Shown: piece by piece, positions 12,601 to 22,212 of the stretch | Numbering within the stretch: the first letter of the stretch is position 1 | How the letters are laid out: the number at the start of each line of letters is the position of its first letter | Assembly (NCBI GenBank): GCA_022266195.1 | Contig: WHVY01000002.1 | Span: forward strand, 2,433,001-2,497,000 | Origin: Tetranychus cinnabarinus | Taxonomy: Eukaryota > Arthropoda > Arachnida > Trombidiformes > Tetranychidae | DNA length: 64,000 bases | Direction: 5' to 3' | Translations under genes and position numbers: made by a program | The notes under the pieces: model-generated | What the model was told of the DNA's origin: nothing | Database searches by the model: none | The model's input: only the letters and a program-made list of their open reading frames with translations

Positions 12601-15600
12601 TTCCTTTATTGACTCAGAAAAAGTTAAACAGTAAAGTCAATATTTCAATATTGACTTTCAACATTTTTCCCTTTCAATCGCTTCTCTTGAACATTAAACT
12701 TTTCATGTTTTCACTTAACCTTAATCGGATGAGAAAGAGAGAGAGAGAGAGAAAAGTTCAATAATTTGATTCCTGATGAATTGTGAATTGAACAATTGAA
12801 AAGTGAGAAGATGCGAAAAAAGAAGAGCAAAGATTTTTCCATTTTTCCAAATAAAAATTTCGCAAACAAATTGATTTTATTTACTTTAATTTCAAAGATA
12901 AACTCGGAAATTGCATTTCAAGATAAACAGCATTTGCTCTTGTTAACAACGAAAGAAACCAAAAGTAAATGCAAAAAGTTGAACCAACGAAAGTCTATTT
13001 TTTCATCTTTTCTTTTTTCGTTGGCAAATGAAATGATAAAATAATTGTCAACTTCCTTTTTTCAGTTTCACTCAATGTTTCATTCATTTCTGACAACAAT
13101 AAGAGAAGAAGAAGAGAAAACATTGAATTTCATCTTTTACTCTTTGCTTTGTTTTCGCCTTTTCACCAACTTTACTCTTAGTCCAACAAACATTGTCACT
13201 TGAAGTAAAAGAGTTGAGATTATGATAAACGATGCAACGAAACATTGATCATTGTCACAGTTACCAACATTACAATATCAATTTTGGCGAGTTCAAAGGT
13301 TTTCCAAATGAAATATCGTCACATTTGCTAATAATACTAATGACAACAATTTGTTAGAGTAAAAAGGAAAACTCGATTTTTTTCTTGTCCCTTTTTCCAT
13401 TTTTTATGACATTATTACAGAAGCTAATAAAAGACGCCTTTTTCACCTCGTTCAAGTTGACATTTTGCTTCTCATCTGTCTTTGGATAAACAACAATTTT
13501 CACCCTTTTTCGTCTTCCTCGCAAGCTCATGATAAAGGTGAAATTAAGTCGTGTGAATAAAAGTGAAATGTTTATAATGCTTTTTGACGAAGATGAAAGT
13601 AAAGAGGAAATTTGTTGTCTCTCATTAAAATGTGAAGAGAAGGAAAATAATTTCTCTTTTCATGTTCAGGGAAGAAGATAAGTTATTGCTCATTGATAAG
13701 GCATGACGAATGACGAGGAGAAGATGAATAAAGCCGAGAAAATGATACATGGAAATGTATATTCCAAGATGGTAATCTGGTAATCAACATTTTTTTTCTT
13801 CTTTTCTCTTCTTTTTGCATCTTTTCTCTTTATCCATACCTTTTGTGATTCTTTTCCTGATAATCATGTAAAGGTAAACCTCTGAAAATGTTAACATTAT
13901 CATGTAACTTGATGGGAAGAGAAAGGAATCTGGAGAAAAGATTGTAAAGGTTGTATCGATGGAATGGAAGGAGAAACTGGCAGAGAAAAGTCTTGGAATC
14001 TTTGGGTTGTTTGGAAAGGAACTAAACATGTAAAGATGATGAACATGATGATGCACATGATGGTAATGATATGGCGATATAAAGTACTGATAATGTCATG
14101 TAGACTCTTCAAGAATGTAACCATGTCAATGTTATTCTTTCCTTTTATATCTTTTCTTCGTTTTCCTTTTTCTTTATCCATTTCCATTCTTTGTATTTTC
14201 CTGTTAACCTAGCCAAGCAAACTGGACAATATCAGTGAATATAAAAACATTTGATTGTTGATCGAGAGAGAAACGAACGAAGAAAAATGAATCTGATCAT
14301 TATCGTTGGAAAAATTTGTTCTCTACTTTTCTCTTCTTTCCATTAATATCGCCATTCCAATTGAGTTTTTATTGTTGTTCTTATCATCTCAATAAAGTGG
14401 TACTTGTAACCAATTAAATGGTCAATTGATATCGCTGACAAGGTGAACAATAAATGAAGAGAAAAGTTTTGCAGAAGAAACTATTTCATCAGATTCTATG
14501 CTGAAACTTTGATAATTTTTCGTTTGATAAATTATTCTTTTCAATTTCTTCTCAACAATTTTTCTTCTCTTCTCGAGGAAAACACTTTTCAATGTTAATC
14601 TAAATAGTTCATGAGTATGAATTTGTGAGAAAAGTTGAGAATGAAAAAGATGCGAGAAAATTGAGTTTTAACGAAACATTGAATTTCAAATGTTTATAAT
14701 GAATAAAAAACAACTTTGAAGAAATTTCTTCTTTACTTTTCTGTTCAACTTTACATGTTTTGATAAGTTGAATCGAGTTGAACAATGGAAAAGAGTTTGC
14801 TTCAGGCAGAATTTTCTATTCGAAAACCAAATCACAATTTCGAGTTGAATGTTAACTTTTATTTGACTTTCAATTGATTATCCAATGTTATTAAAACTTT
14901 TATTATGATCAGCATTAATTTTCCATTTTTCTAGTTTAATTTGACTTTTAAATTTTCTTTGAAAAATGATTAATTACTTTGTTTGTGAATTCATTTTGCA
15001 CACTTTTTAAGGCTAATTTTGTTTTACTTCAATCTTTGAATAGATTTTATTTAAATTTTATTAACTTTTGGAAACTCAAGTTGTAAGGAATTTGTATCGA
15101 AGAAAATTTCAAAATTTTGTTTCGAGTGTTTACATGTTCGAATGTTCTTACCTCGATTTTCTGGAGGTTTCAGTATGATTCCATTACTCAGATACCATGA
15201 TTTGACTCGAACAGTGTCTTTGAGATGATCGGGGATTTGACATCGAAACACGGCAATGTTACCTTGGATAACAAATTCGTCATAAACTCTTGGTTCCAAT
15301 AAAGAGATGAATTCTGAAATTGAAAAGAATTGATTCGTGAGAAAAATATTCACTTTAATTTTCGAAATTTCAAACAGCAAATTTCTCAAAGAACATTTAT
15401 TCATTGTCAAACTGATTTCTCTATTAAAGTTTGAGATCGCATGAAATTGTAAAATTAAATATGAAAATGGATGCAGAACTTTTCGTTTCTTCGAGAGGCA
15501 ATTCTGTGTAAATATTTCATTAAATAATTATGATTGATTTGTACAAGTAACACTACTTATTGGTTAGGTAAACGAGTGTAACACAACCAATGAATAACCT

Positions 15601-18600
15601 TGCACTAATGTAAGTCAAAGTGAAAACAAGATTTAAATTAACCTCATCAAACTCAACATCTTGAACTTGTTATCGTTCATCAAACGTCTAAATGAAATTA
15701 TAACTTTTCACATTTACTCTTATCACATATCTAATCATATCAAAGATTATATTTTATTTTGACAAGATGATAGACTTGACGTAAAGTGTAACTGACACGT
15801 GATTGGTTAAGAATACGAGTTCGAATTGAAGTCAGATTTCTAATCACAGTTGAGTCGACTAGCGTCTGCGACTTCATAAAGTTTGATGAACCAAACGAAA
15901 TCGCAAATTTGACATTTTTATTAGACCAACTACGAAACACTTAATACCAACTTAAATGTTGGAGCGACATGAAAGAAGTATTTCAACATTTCATAGCACT
16001 TTGTACAATCGAGTCTAACAAGTTGCCAACGACTTAGTTTGAGTCGATAAAAAAAGATAGTAATACAATAATGCAATACAAATTGAGTTAGATAACGTTT
16101 TGTTGTTAACCTTGTTTTGTTATAAGTTGAACACATCTATTGGATAACAACATATTCATATTATTCATTAAGTTAACAGAGAAATACATTATCATCACCT
16201 TTTATCCTTGAGACGGGGTCAATAGAGGTTTATCATGATAACAGGAGATAAAGAATTTCACATTGAATACTTGATGAAATGTTATTTAACATTATCTATT
16301 CACTCATTTTTCGTCCAACCTTTTATGCTGTTCAAAAATAAACTCCCTTTGCAACATTCAATAATCAAGTTTTTTTCTACCTTTTCTTTCTTTCCTTTTC
16401 CTTGCTTTTCCACTCTTTTTTTGTCTCATCATAAAATGGATATTCAAACAAATCTTTTTCAAGTACAATTGAACCTTTTTCAACTCAAGATCATTCATTG
16501 TTACAAGCTATTATCACGCAATATTCAGATTATCGTAAATGATGATGAAAATGATTCTCAACCAATTTGCTATCAAAGACAAAACGAGATGGAAAAAGAC
16601 ATTAAAATTTTGGCAAAAATTGTTGAAACATTTTTCTCTCTTTCATTGATTGGACAAGAATTATTGATAATTTAATCTTTCAATTGAAACCATCACTTTG
16701 ATGTATCACTTGAAGTGGATCAGCAGAAAAGTTTCAAGAGAAGGAAAAGAGAAATTTTTTTACATGATGAGTCAATTGAATACATTTTTTTGTTCAACTT
16801 TTCTTCTGTCACAATGTAACAGAATTCATTTGAAAATATCATTTCAACTTGAACCAGAATATTTTCACCCAATAGCAACTCTTTTTGCCTTCTCATTTCA
16901 TCTTCTTCCTGAACTTGTTTTAAGGACCAATGAGTAGAGTTTTGAAGAAGGGAAAAAGAAGGGAAAAAGAGAAGAAAAAATAACAATTTCCAGTAAATGG
17001 ATTGGAATAGAATACTGTTTGAGAAGAGAAAAAAAGTCAGAAATGTTTAGTTCTTCATTTCAGCGACTAAATTTGCCTTTCATGAGAATCAGTTGAACAT
17101 ATTATTTAAAGCATTTCCAATTTTGAAGAAACAGAGAAAATGATGAAGACGAAAATGTTCAATGATAACACCAATGAGTTCAGAAGAAGAGAAAAAAAGA
17201 TTAAACAGAAATGATATAAACAAATTTTCATTTTTTTCTCTCACCATTTTCTTCATCACAACCCTTTCATGGAGCTGAACAAGTTTCAAGATTGGCGAAA
17301 AAAGTTAAGAAAAAAAATTCTCAAGTAAACATAAAAAGTTGAAAAGTTTTGATTTATTAGCGAGTAAACAAAAAGCTTGCTAATTATGACTCGATGTTTG
17401 CTTATCATTTGGATTTTTTGATAACTTTTTTTCGAGTTTCAAGAAAAAAATGTTTCGATTCAAGTTTTGCAAAATGATGTTTGACGCACAAAAAGTGCTT
17501 ATTCAGTGAAAGACGTGAAAAGGTTAAGAAGAAAAGGTTGACTTTAAATGTTGTTAATTAATGAATCTTGCAGCTTAATTAGTGTTTGTTAAGCAAATGG
17601 AAATGAGGAAAGGCTTGAGGGAAAAGGAATATTCCAAGTCTTAATTCTTTCTTTTCCTTCCAAATGAATAAATCTTTCAATGACATTCTCTTCACTCTTA
17701 TCTTTTTTAATTAATATATCCAAATGTTGACTTTAATTTGCTCAATTCTGTCAACTTTTCCTTTTCATGGAAATCATTTTTTTCTCCTCTTCGCTTTGTC
17801 ACATTTCTTTTTGACCTTTTCTCGATTTTGTTCACAAAAATAATGTTCCATGTGATTGAGTTTGTACAAACTTGTTTAACCAAAGGGTCAAAGTTGACTG
17901 AATAACATTTACTTAACTGTAAAGAGCAATTTGCTTTGAATAAATGATTGAAAAGGTTTTGTTCATTTTTCATGATAAAATCTTGGACTAATTAAAGGAA
18001 AATGTAAATTTGACTTTTTTTCGTATCATTCAAAGTCTTTCGAGTTTCTGCGAAATTTTCTCGTTTCTCTTTGAGCTTCAACTTCGAGTGCATTTAATGA
18101 AGTGCAAAATAGACTCCAATGAATAAACTCTTTTCTTCATGGTAAATGGAATCAGTAAAAGTGAAACTAGTTTATCATGCAATAATAATTCAGGTGAAAA
18201 ATATGTTGTCAATTGACACGCAAAAATGAATTTTGATGAACAAAAAGGTAAACTTGAAGCCTTGGAAGAATTGAACAAAACTGATTTTTTCCATTCAATT
18301 CACATTTTAAATCTCTGTTGAGAATTGAATTTTTGGTGCATTTTTTGGGCAAAAATATTCATCTCTGAATTGACATGGAAAAGATGAAAAACATTCATCT
18401 TTTGCATAATCAATAGTAAATCATTTATCGATAAGTTGAGAGAATGAATTTTCCTAGAGAAAGGCTTACTTGTTCAACTAGTTAATTGGTTCCGAATTGA
18501 TGTTTGAGAAATTTTTAAAGAATTTTGTTTTTCGATTCTTACCATATTTACTTGGAAGTAGAGTCAACAGTCCAATGATGAGTGAAAATTTAAAGACCAT
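205..18600 (-). CDS. Dscam-like immunoglobulin-superfamily cell-surface protein, 5' part (gene continues past left edge)
   Basis: Five exons read on the minus strand: 18600-18543, 15313-15152, 5464-5318, 4514-3780 and 612-205. All junctions are phase 1 with GT..AG signals, giving about 503 residues before the window edge. A signal peptide is followed by an Ig2-type domain, Ig3, Ig4, Ig5 and the first half of Ig6. Each complete domain shows Cys...Trp...Asp-x-x-x-Tyr-x-Cys. The strings YDEFVIQGN and LPSGELLVR match the two halves of Dscam Ig2, which are also encoded by separate exons in insect Dscam1. From family knowledge, Dscam proteins are homophilic adhesion receptors used in neuronal recognition and immunity, and chelicerates carry many paralogs. 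Oddities: no Ig1 domain is visible, and the signal exon joins the Ig2-type exon in frame. The promoter and signal exon have an inverted copy near 55 kb. Fibronectin and membrane parts would lie outside the window. Confidence 0.85.
613..3779 (-). other. Dscam-like intron 4
   Basis: 3.2 kb of AT-rich DNA without a convincing reading frame. It contains GA-rich and TC-rich simple runs (around 1030-1060 and 1205-1250) and the diverged tandem duplication at 1740-2057. No exon-like Ig sequence was seen on either strand. Confidence 0.7.
1740..2057. repeat. diverged tandem duplication, unit about 175 bp
   Basis: The stretch at about 1740-1870 reappears at about 1915-2050 in the same order: a TTGTTC(G/A)..C block, then CACTCCCTGC/TACTCCCTGC, then a TATCATTCGATTCTATT-like block, then a TTGATTTTCA/TTGACTTTGCA block ending in CTTTATTC. 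The units differ by many substitutions and small indels, so the duplication is old. An inverted CAGGGAGTG follows at about 2075. Confidence 0.5.
3780..4514 (-). CDS. Dscam-like exon 4: Ig3 and Ig4
   Basis: 735 nt (245 codons), phase 1 to phase 1. The acceptor is CACTCAG and the donor is GATG|GTAAAT. Ig3 runs from ISAREGDHSVYLPCIASGYP through DSNEYRCISSNNLG. Ig4 has SLGSSLSLNCTVKGFPVKNVKWTK, then a Ser/Pro-rich insert with a QPDYRHYQQPNSHH stretch, then HEGFYICLASNDLG. The insert makes Ig4 longer than a usual I-set domain. Part of the Ig3 coding sequence (about 4107-4318) has a decayed copy at 51657-51841. Confidence 0.85.
4515..5317 (-). other. Dscam-like intron 3
   Basis: About 800 bp of AT-rich, polypyrimidine-rich sequence between the exon encoding the second half of the Ig2-type domain and the Ig3-Ig4 exon. 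The short open frames here are low-complexity and show no Ig motif. Confidence 0.7.
5318..5464 (-). CDS. Dscam-like exon 3: second half of the Ig2-type domain
   Basis: 147 nt (49 codons), phase 1 to phase 1. The acceptor is TTTTCACAG and the donor is ATCG|GTAAGT. It reads (D)KFTALPSGELLVRSV, then DTEDSYLKVRCEVKN and ends in GKLTVI. That is the C-terminal half of a Dscam Ig2-like domain with its second disulfide Cys. It carries one cysteine only, and the partner lies in exon 2. Confidence 0.8.
9573..10476. mobile_element. possible terminal-inverted-repeat element (904 bp)
   Basis: ATACCCAATGAACA at 9573-9586 is exactly inverted as TGTTCATTGGGTAT at 10463-10476. The interior is unlike its surroundings: it repeats GAATCA/TGATTC words many times (9740-10060 and 10220-10320) and carries a tRNA-like A/B box pair. 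No target-site duplication is evident, so the ends are uncertain. Confidence 0.4.
10130..10184 (+). ncRNA. tRNA-like pol III promoter (SINE head or tRNA pseudogene)
   Basis: TAGCCGAGTGG at 10130-10140 fits the tRNA A box. GGTTCAAAACC at 10174-10184 fits the B box (GGTTCRANNCC), with a tRNA-like 33-nt spacing between them. The flanks do not form a complementary acceptor stem and the T stem pairs poorly. A working tRNA is therefore unlikely, and a tRNA-derived SINE head or relic is the better reading. Confidence 0.5.
15152..15313 (-). CDS. Dscam-like exon 2: first half of the Ig2-type domain
   Basis: 162 nt (54 codons), phase 1 to phase 1. The acceptor is AATTTCAG and the donor is CGAG|GTAAGA. 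It encodes EFISLLEPRVYDEFVIQGN, then AVFRCQIP and VKSWYLSNG. The first disulfide Cys and the core Trp of an Ig2-type domain are present, matching the region covered by Dscam1 exon 4. Only one copy is present here, with no tandem array of alternatives. Confidence 0.8.
15314..18542 (-). other. Dscam-like intron 1
   Basis: 3.2 kb between the signal-peptide exon and the Ig2-type exon. Ig1 exons would be expected here in a canonical Dscam, but no PNGTL-like or YxC-containing frame is seen. A CACGTG E-box next to ATTGG lies at about 15797-15806. Open frames at 16235-16675 and 17707-17973 look like chance frames. Confidence 0.6.
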
Positions 18601-18983
18601 TTCAATGCTTGTTTAATCTTTTATCCACTTTTATCCACAAATTTTACTTCAAGAAAAGCAAAACTTTTTCTCGTGAAAAAACTTTAATCTATAATCAACT
18701 GAATCCATGGTAAACTTGAGTCACAAGGAAACTTTATTAATCAATTTAAAATGGAAACAATTGATTGGTAAAGTTGTCAGTTGCAACCGAAATCGTTGAC
18801 ACATTCGAGTTGAAATGAGAGACAAACTCACTGATGATGATACTTTGGTTACAAAAAGCCAACTCCAAGTTTGTTATCGAGTAAAATGGTTCTCACATTT
18901 GCACGAGTAAAGGTTCAACTTGCGCAAGTTTAGTTGATAAAAATGCCTCCCTGAACAAAGCGCCATCTAAGGGAAGAAACTTT
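18511..18983 (-). repeat. inverted duplicate block, copy A (Dscam-like promoter, exon 1 and splice donor)
   Basis: This block matches 54705-55168 in reverse orientation with a handful of substitutions and small indels. It covers about 30 bp of intron 1, the signal exon, and about 380 bp upstream. The upstream part includes the 5' leader and presumably the promoter (for example GAACAAAGCGCCATCT near the outer edge). Homology stops abruptly on both sides. Confidence 0.9.
18543..18600 (-). CDS. Dscam-like exon 1: start codon and signal peptide
   Basis: The ATG at 18600 opens MVFKFSLIIGLLTLLPSKY, a short basic start followed by a hydrophobic core. The exon ends at TATG|GTAAGA in phase 1 and joins exon 2 in frame. 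The sequence and its upstream DNA recur almost unchanged in inverted orientation at 54705-55168. Confidence 0.8.
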
Positions 18984-19110
18984 TTTCTTGAAATTCTATT
19001 TCAATTCATCATTTCTACATTTCGCAATAAGAAATTCATTAATTATTCTGTATCAAACTCTTAATTAATAACGAAAGAAAATTGATGAAGTTGAAAGACA
19101 AAATTACCAG

Positions 19111-20579
19111 AAAGGAGGGTCTCTCATTTTTTTCACTTTTTTATCCTTTCGAGTTAAGATCTCAACTCTTTTTTGAAAATAGATTCAGCAATGAGGATTA
19201 CAAAAATCTTGTTTATTTTTTTCTGAGATCAGCGGTTTTTGAGATTTTTAAGGTCAAAGTGCGCAACTTTCGGGTCTACTGTAGGCCATGCGATAGCATA
19301 TTAGATTTTCACATTTAAGATTTACGCAGAATACATTCAGCGCAATCGATCGTAGCTATCAAAAGTTTTCTATCTACTGCGAATGCTGAGATATTCAAGC
19401 TCGAAAAAAGTCGGACAAAAACGTCGCTTGCGGCCCCAGCTTATAGTAGCGCTTTCTCGCTTTATCGCGTTAATGTACTCATGATTGCCCACAATTATGA
19501 TCGGAAAATTCTCGATAAACTATTAAGATAAGGGAAAAAACCTGCATAGAATTAAACGCTGAAGTCCATGTTAAAGCCCATAGAAGAAAAATAAAGTTCT
19601 CGCAATCAAATGATTTTAAGGATTCTAGCATACTTTTGTATGCTAAACTCAAATCTGAAATCCTTTTTGTAGGGAAAAAAACTATAGTCTGGAAAATATG
19701 CATTCTTTTCAAAGTAAGGCAAGTGTATTTCAACCGCATAACTCTTGAACCAGACGACTTGCAGACTTGATTCCAAAGCCATAATATGTTAAATGATCAG
19801 CAATTTCTAAAAGTCAAGTCTCAAAGTCATACAAGGTCATTGGCTTTTTTGACCTCTATGTGTGTCTTGAAGGTCATTTTCGTATTCAGTGCTCTTCGTA
19901 CAACATAAATATCAAATCTAAAGATTTCTATCTACATGCAGCTAAAAGTTATTAGGAAAACAAAGAGTTCAGAATGAAATAATGTCAACGTTATTTTAAG
20001 CATACCGACTGAACATAATAGAAAATAGATTTCAGATTTGAGTTTAGCATACAAAAGTATGCTAGAATCCTTAAAATCATTTGATTGCGAGAACTTTATT
20101 TTTCTTCTATGGGCTTTAACATGGACTTCAGCGTTTAATTCTATGCAGGTTTTTTCCCTTATCTTAATAGTTTATCGAGAATTTTCCGATCATAATTGTG
20201 GGCAATCATGAGTACATTAACGCGATAAAGCGAGAAAGCGCTACTATAAGCTGGGGCCGCAAGCGACGTTTTTGTCCGACTTTTTTCGAGCTTGAATATC
20301 TCAGCATTCGCAGTAGATAGAAAACTTTTGATAGCTACGATCGATTGCGCTGAATGTATTCTGCGTAAATCTTAAATGTGAAAATCTAATATGCTATCGC
20401 ATGGCCTACAGTAGACCCGAAAGTTGCGCACTTTGACCTTAAAAATCTCAAAAACCGCTGATCTCAGAAAAAAATAAACAAGATTTTTGTAATCCTCATT
20501 GCTGAATCTATTTTCAAAAAAGAGTTGAGATCTTAACTCGAAAGGATAAAAAAGTGAAAAAAATGAGAGACCCTCCTTT
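19111..20579. mobile_element. large fold-back (hairpin) element with ~552-bp inverted arms
   Basis: The arm at 19111-19662 is repeated in reverse complement at about 20028-20579. I found no mismatch along the compared length apart from one A at the outer end (AAAGGAGGG against AAAAGGAGGG). A 365-nt loop separates the arms. The element contains no transposase-like frame. Each arm carries a small palindrome, AGCATACTTTTGTATGCT. No clear target duplication is visible, although AAGTTGAAA-like sequence lies just outside both ends in inverted orientation. It lies about 130 bp upstream of the duplicated Dscam-like promoter block. Confidence 0.85.
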
Positions 20580-21935
20580 TCGTTTCAACTTGTGTGGAAA
20601 TTTTTTTTCTTCTTACAAGATTTCCTAATCAATCCAGTTCATTAACTCATATCGAGTCGAGTGAAATTTGATTCACCTGTGATAATTGAAAAAATAATGA
20701 AAATTTTAAGTTCGATTTTATTCTCATTCTCATTCTATCTATCTTACAATTGTAAGTTTTTTTATTCTCACATTTCAAATTGGGAAAAATTTTGATTGTT
20801 CATTGCCTTATCAAATAAAGTTGGTATCAAAGAACAGCAAAAATTGAAAATGTATTAAAGTTCCAATGCGCTTTCGGCGATAAAAGTTGGAAAAGAAAAG
20901 TATTTTTTCTGTATTCATGGAAATTTTGATACACAGAGATTGAACTGAATTGATAAGTTATTGCTTTTCATTGAATTTCTCTTTCAAACTCTAGCGAAGT
21001 TAAATTTTCTCATTGTGATTCATTGTGAAACTGTTTAGATTTTTCTCTCTTTTCCATTCTAATTATTCATGAAATCAATTATTTATACTCAACTTTTACA
21101 GATGAATTTCATTGCCATTAGTTTCATTGAATAATGTAAAGCACAAAAAAGAAAGTGAATTTCAAGGTAAACCAAATTTTGTCAACGAAAAGAAAAAGCG
21201 ATTAAAATTGAATCAATCAATTAGTCAACCAAAAAGATGGATTTGGTTGGATTAAAAATGTTCAACTATAATGAATCAATGAAACTCGAGTGAGTAAAAT
21301 AGAAAAGTAAAATAAGAAAAAAATAAAACGCAAATTCAAGTGCACCTAATTTTTTGGCGAAATTGAATTTTCTCCATTAAATTGACAATTAAAGAGCAAC
21401 AAGTTTCAGAGCATTTGATCATTTACATCATTGTTACAGACATTTTGCTCAAGGTAGACTTGAACTTTCATTAACAGTCGTCTGTCAATCATGAGATGAA
21501 AAGTCATGATGAAGATGAAAGTTGATAAAGGAAAGAAAAGTTTCATTTCCAAATTTAATTTCAATTCTAAAAGAAGTAACCAATTGACGAATACAATAGA
21601 GTTTAATGGAGAACAAAAGCAAAACAAGTTTGACCCCATTTTGGTCTACAGATCATCTTCATCGAACTGGTTCACTAATCATCATCTTCTCTCTCTCCTC
21701 ATCATTAGCACACTTTCTCTGACTCATTTTCTTATCTTCACCCCTCCTTTTTTCCTCATCATCCTTACTTTCCCTCTTTCTCTATTTTACTCTAAAAGTT
21801 TAGAGTAACTCAAAATATTTTGATAAACAAAGTTGAATGCAAGTGTCAAAGCCATCGACTGTCAACCGTTTGATGAAAAAATACTTTTGCCAACTACAGA
21901 TAGACACTCTTGTGCACAACCCGCGACTGTCTACC
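20580..21935. other. intergenic region between the Dscam-like and NRF-like genes
   Basis: About 1.35 kb of AT-rich sequence. It should contain the promoter and 5' untranslated part of the NRF-like gene. The pyrimidine-rich stretch at 21690-21790 (CTCTCTC and TCATC runs) precedes the start codon. No separate gene is recognised. Confidence 0.6.
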
Positions 21936-22212
21936 ATGAAGTTTACTTGCATTTTGTGCTACTTGGTCTTCACATTGGGTCAACTTCAAGTTGTGTCTTC
22001 GGCCAACTCTACTCGTAACTTGGATCCACTTGTTGGCCAATGGTTTAACCTGGAGGAGTCACTTCGTACGGCTTCAAGTAAACTTGTCACTTCGTTCCTT
22101 GAACCCATCATCAATGAAACCCTTCAACAAACTTCAGTCGATTCTTTATGTAAGTTTTCTCTGCATCGTTTCCTTAAAGATTTGGCTTCACTCGAAACTT
22201 GGGCCACTCAAA
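21936..22212 (+). CDS. NRF-like exon 1: signal peptide and start of the NRF domain
   Basis: 277 nt from ATG to CAAA|GTAAGT, phase 1. It contains the hydrophobic leader, an N-linked-type NSTRN site, and C-K-F...WATQ, which is the family's first conserved Cys and the start of the WALRMxDSSGK motif. An upstream in-frame ATG at 21837 would add 33 residues ahead of the leader and is less likely. Confidence 0.85.

Larger units (their letters stand above)
5465..15151 (-). other. Dscam-like intron 2 (9.7 kb)
   Basis: A very long intron that splits an Ig domain in two. It contains the tRNA-like sequence at 10130-10184 inside a possible terminal-repeat element (9573-10476), many short low-complexity frames, and a GAGA run at about 12735-12750. 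A slightly GC-richer patch at 6330-6530 and another near 10480-10780 have no frame I can assign. I looked for alternative Ig half-domain exons, as in Dscam exon clusters, and found none. Confidence 0.6.

Noticed and set aside
5465..15151. Dscam1-style cluster of alternative Ig half-exons in the 9.7-kb intron
   Set aside because: The long intron in the right place suggested it, but no second YDEFVIQGN-like or PSGELLVR-like frame was found on the minus strand.
16235..16675. 146-codon open frame on the plus strand in Dscam-like intron 1
   Set aside because: No domain or conservation signal, and the composition matches the surrounding AT-rich intron.
19479..19739. 86-codon open frame inside the large hairpin (and its mirror)
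   Set aside because: It lies in one arm of a palindrome and reads into the loop. It shows no transposase motif and is best explained as chance.
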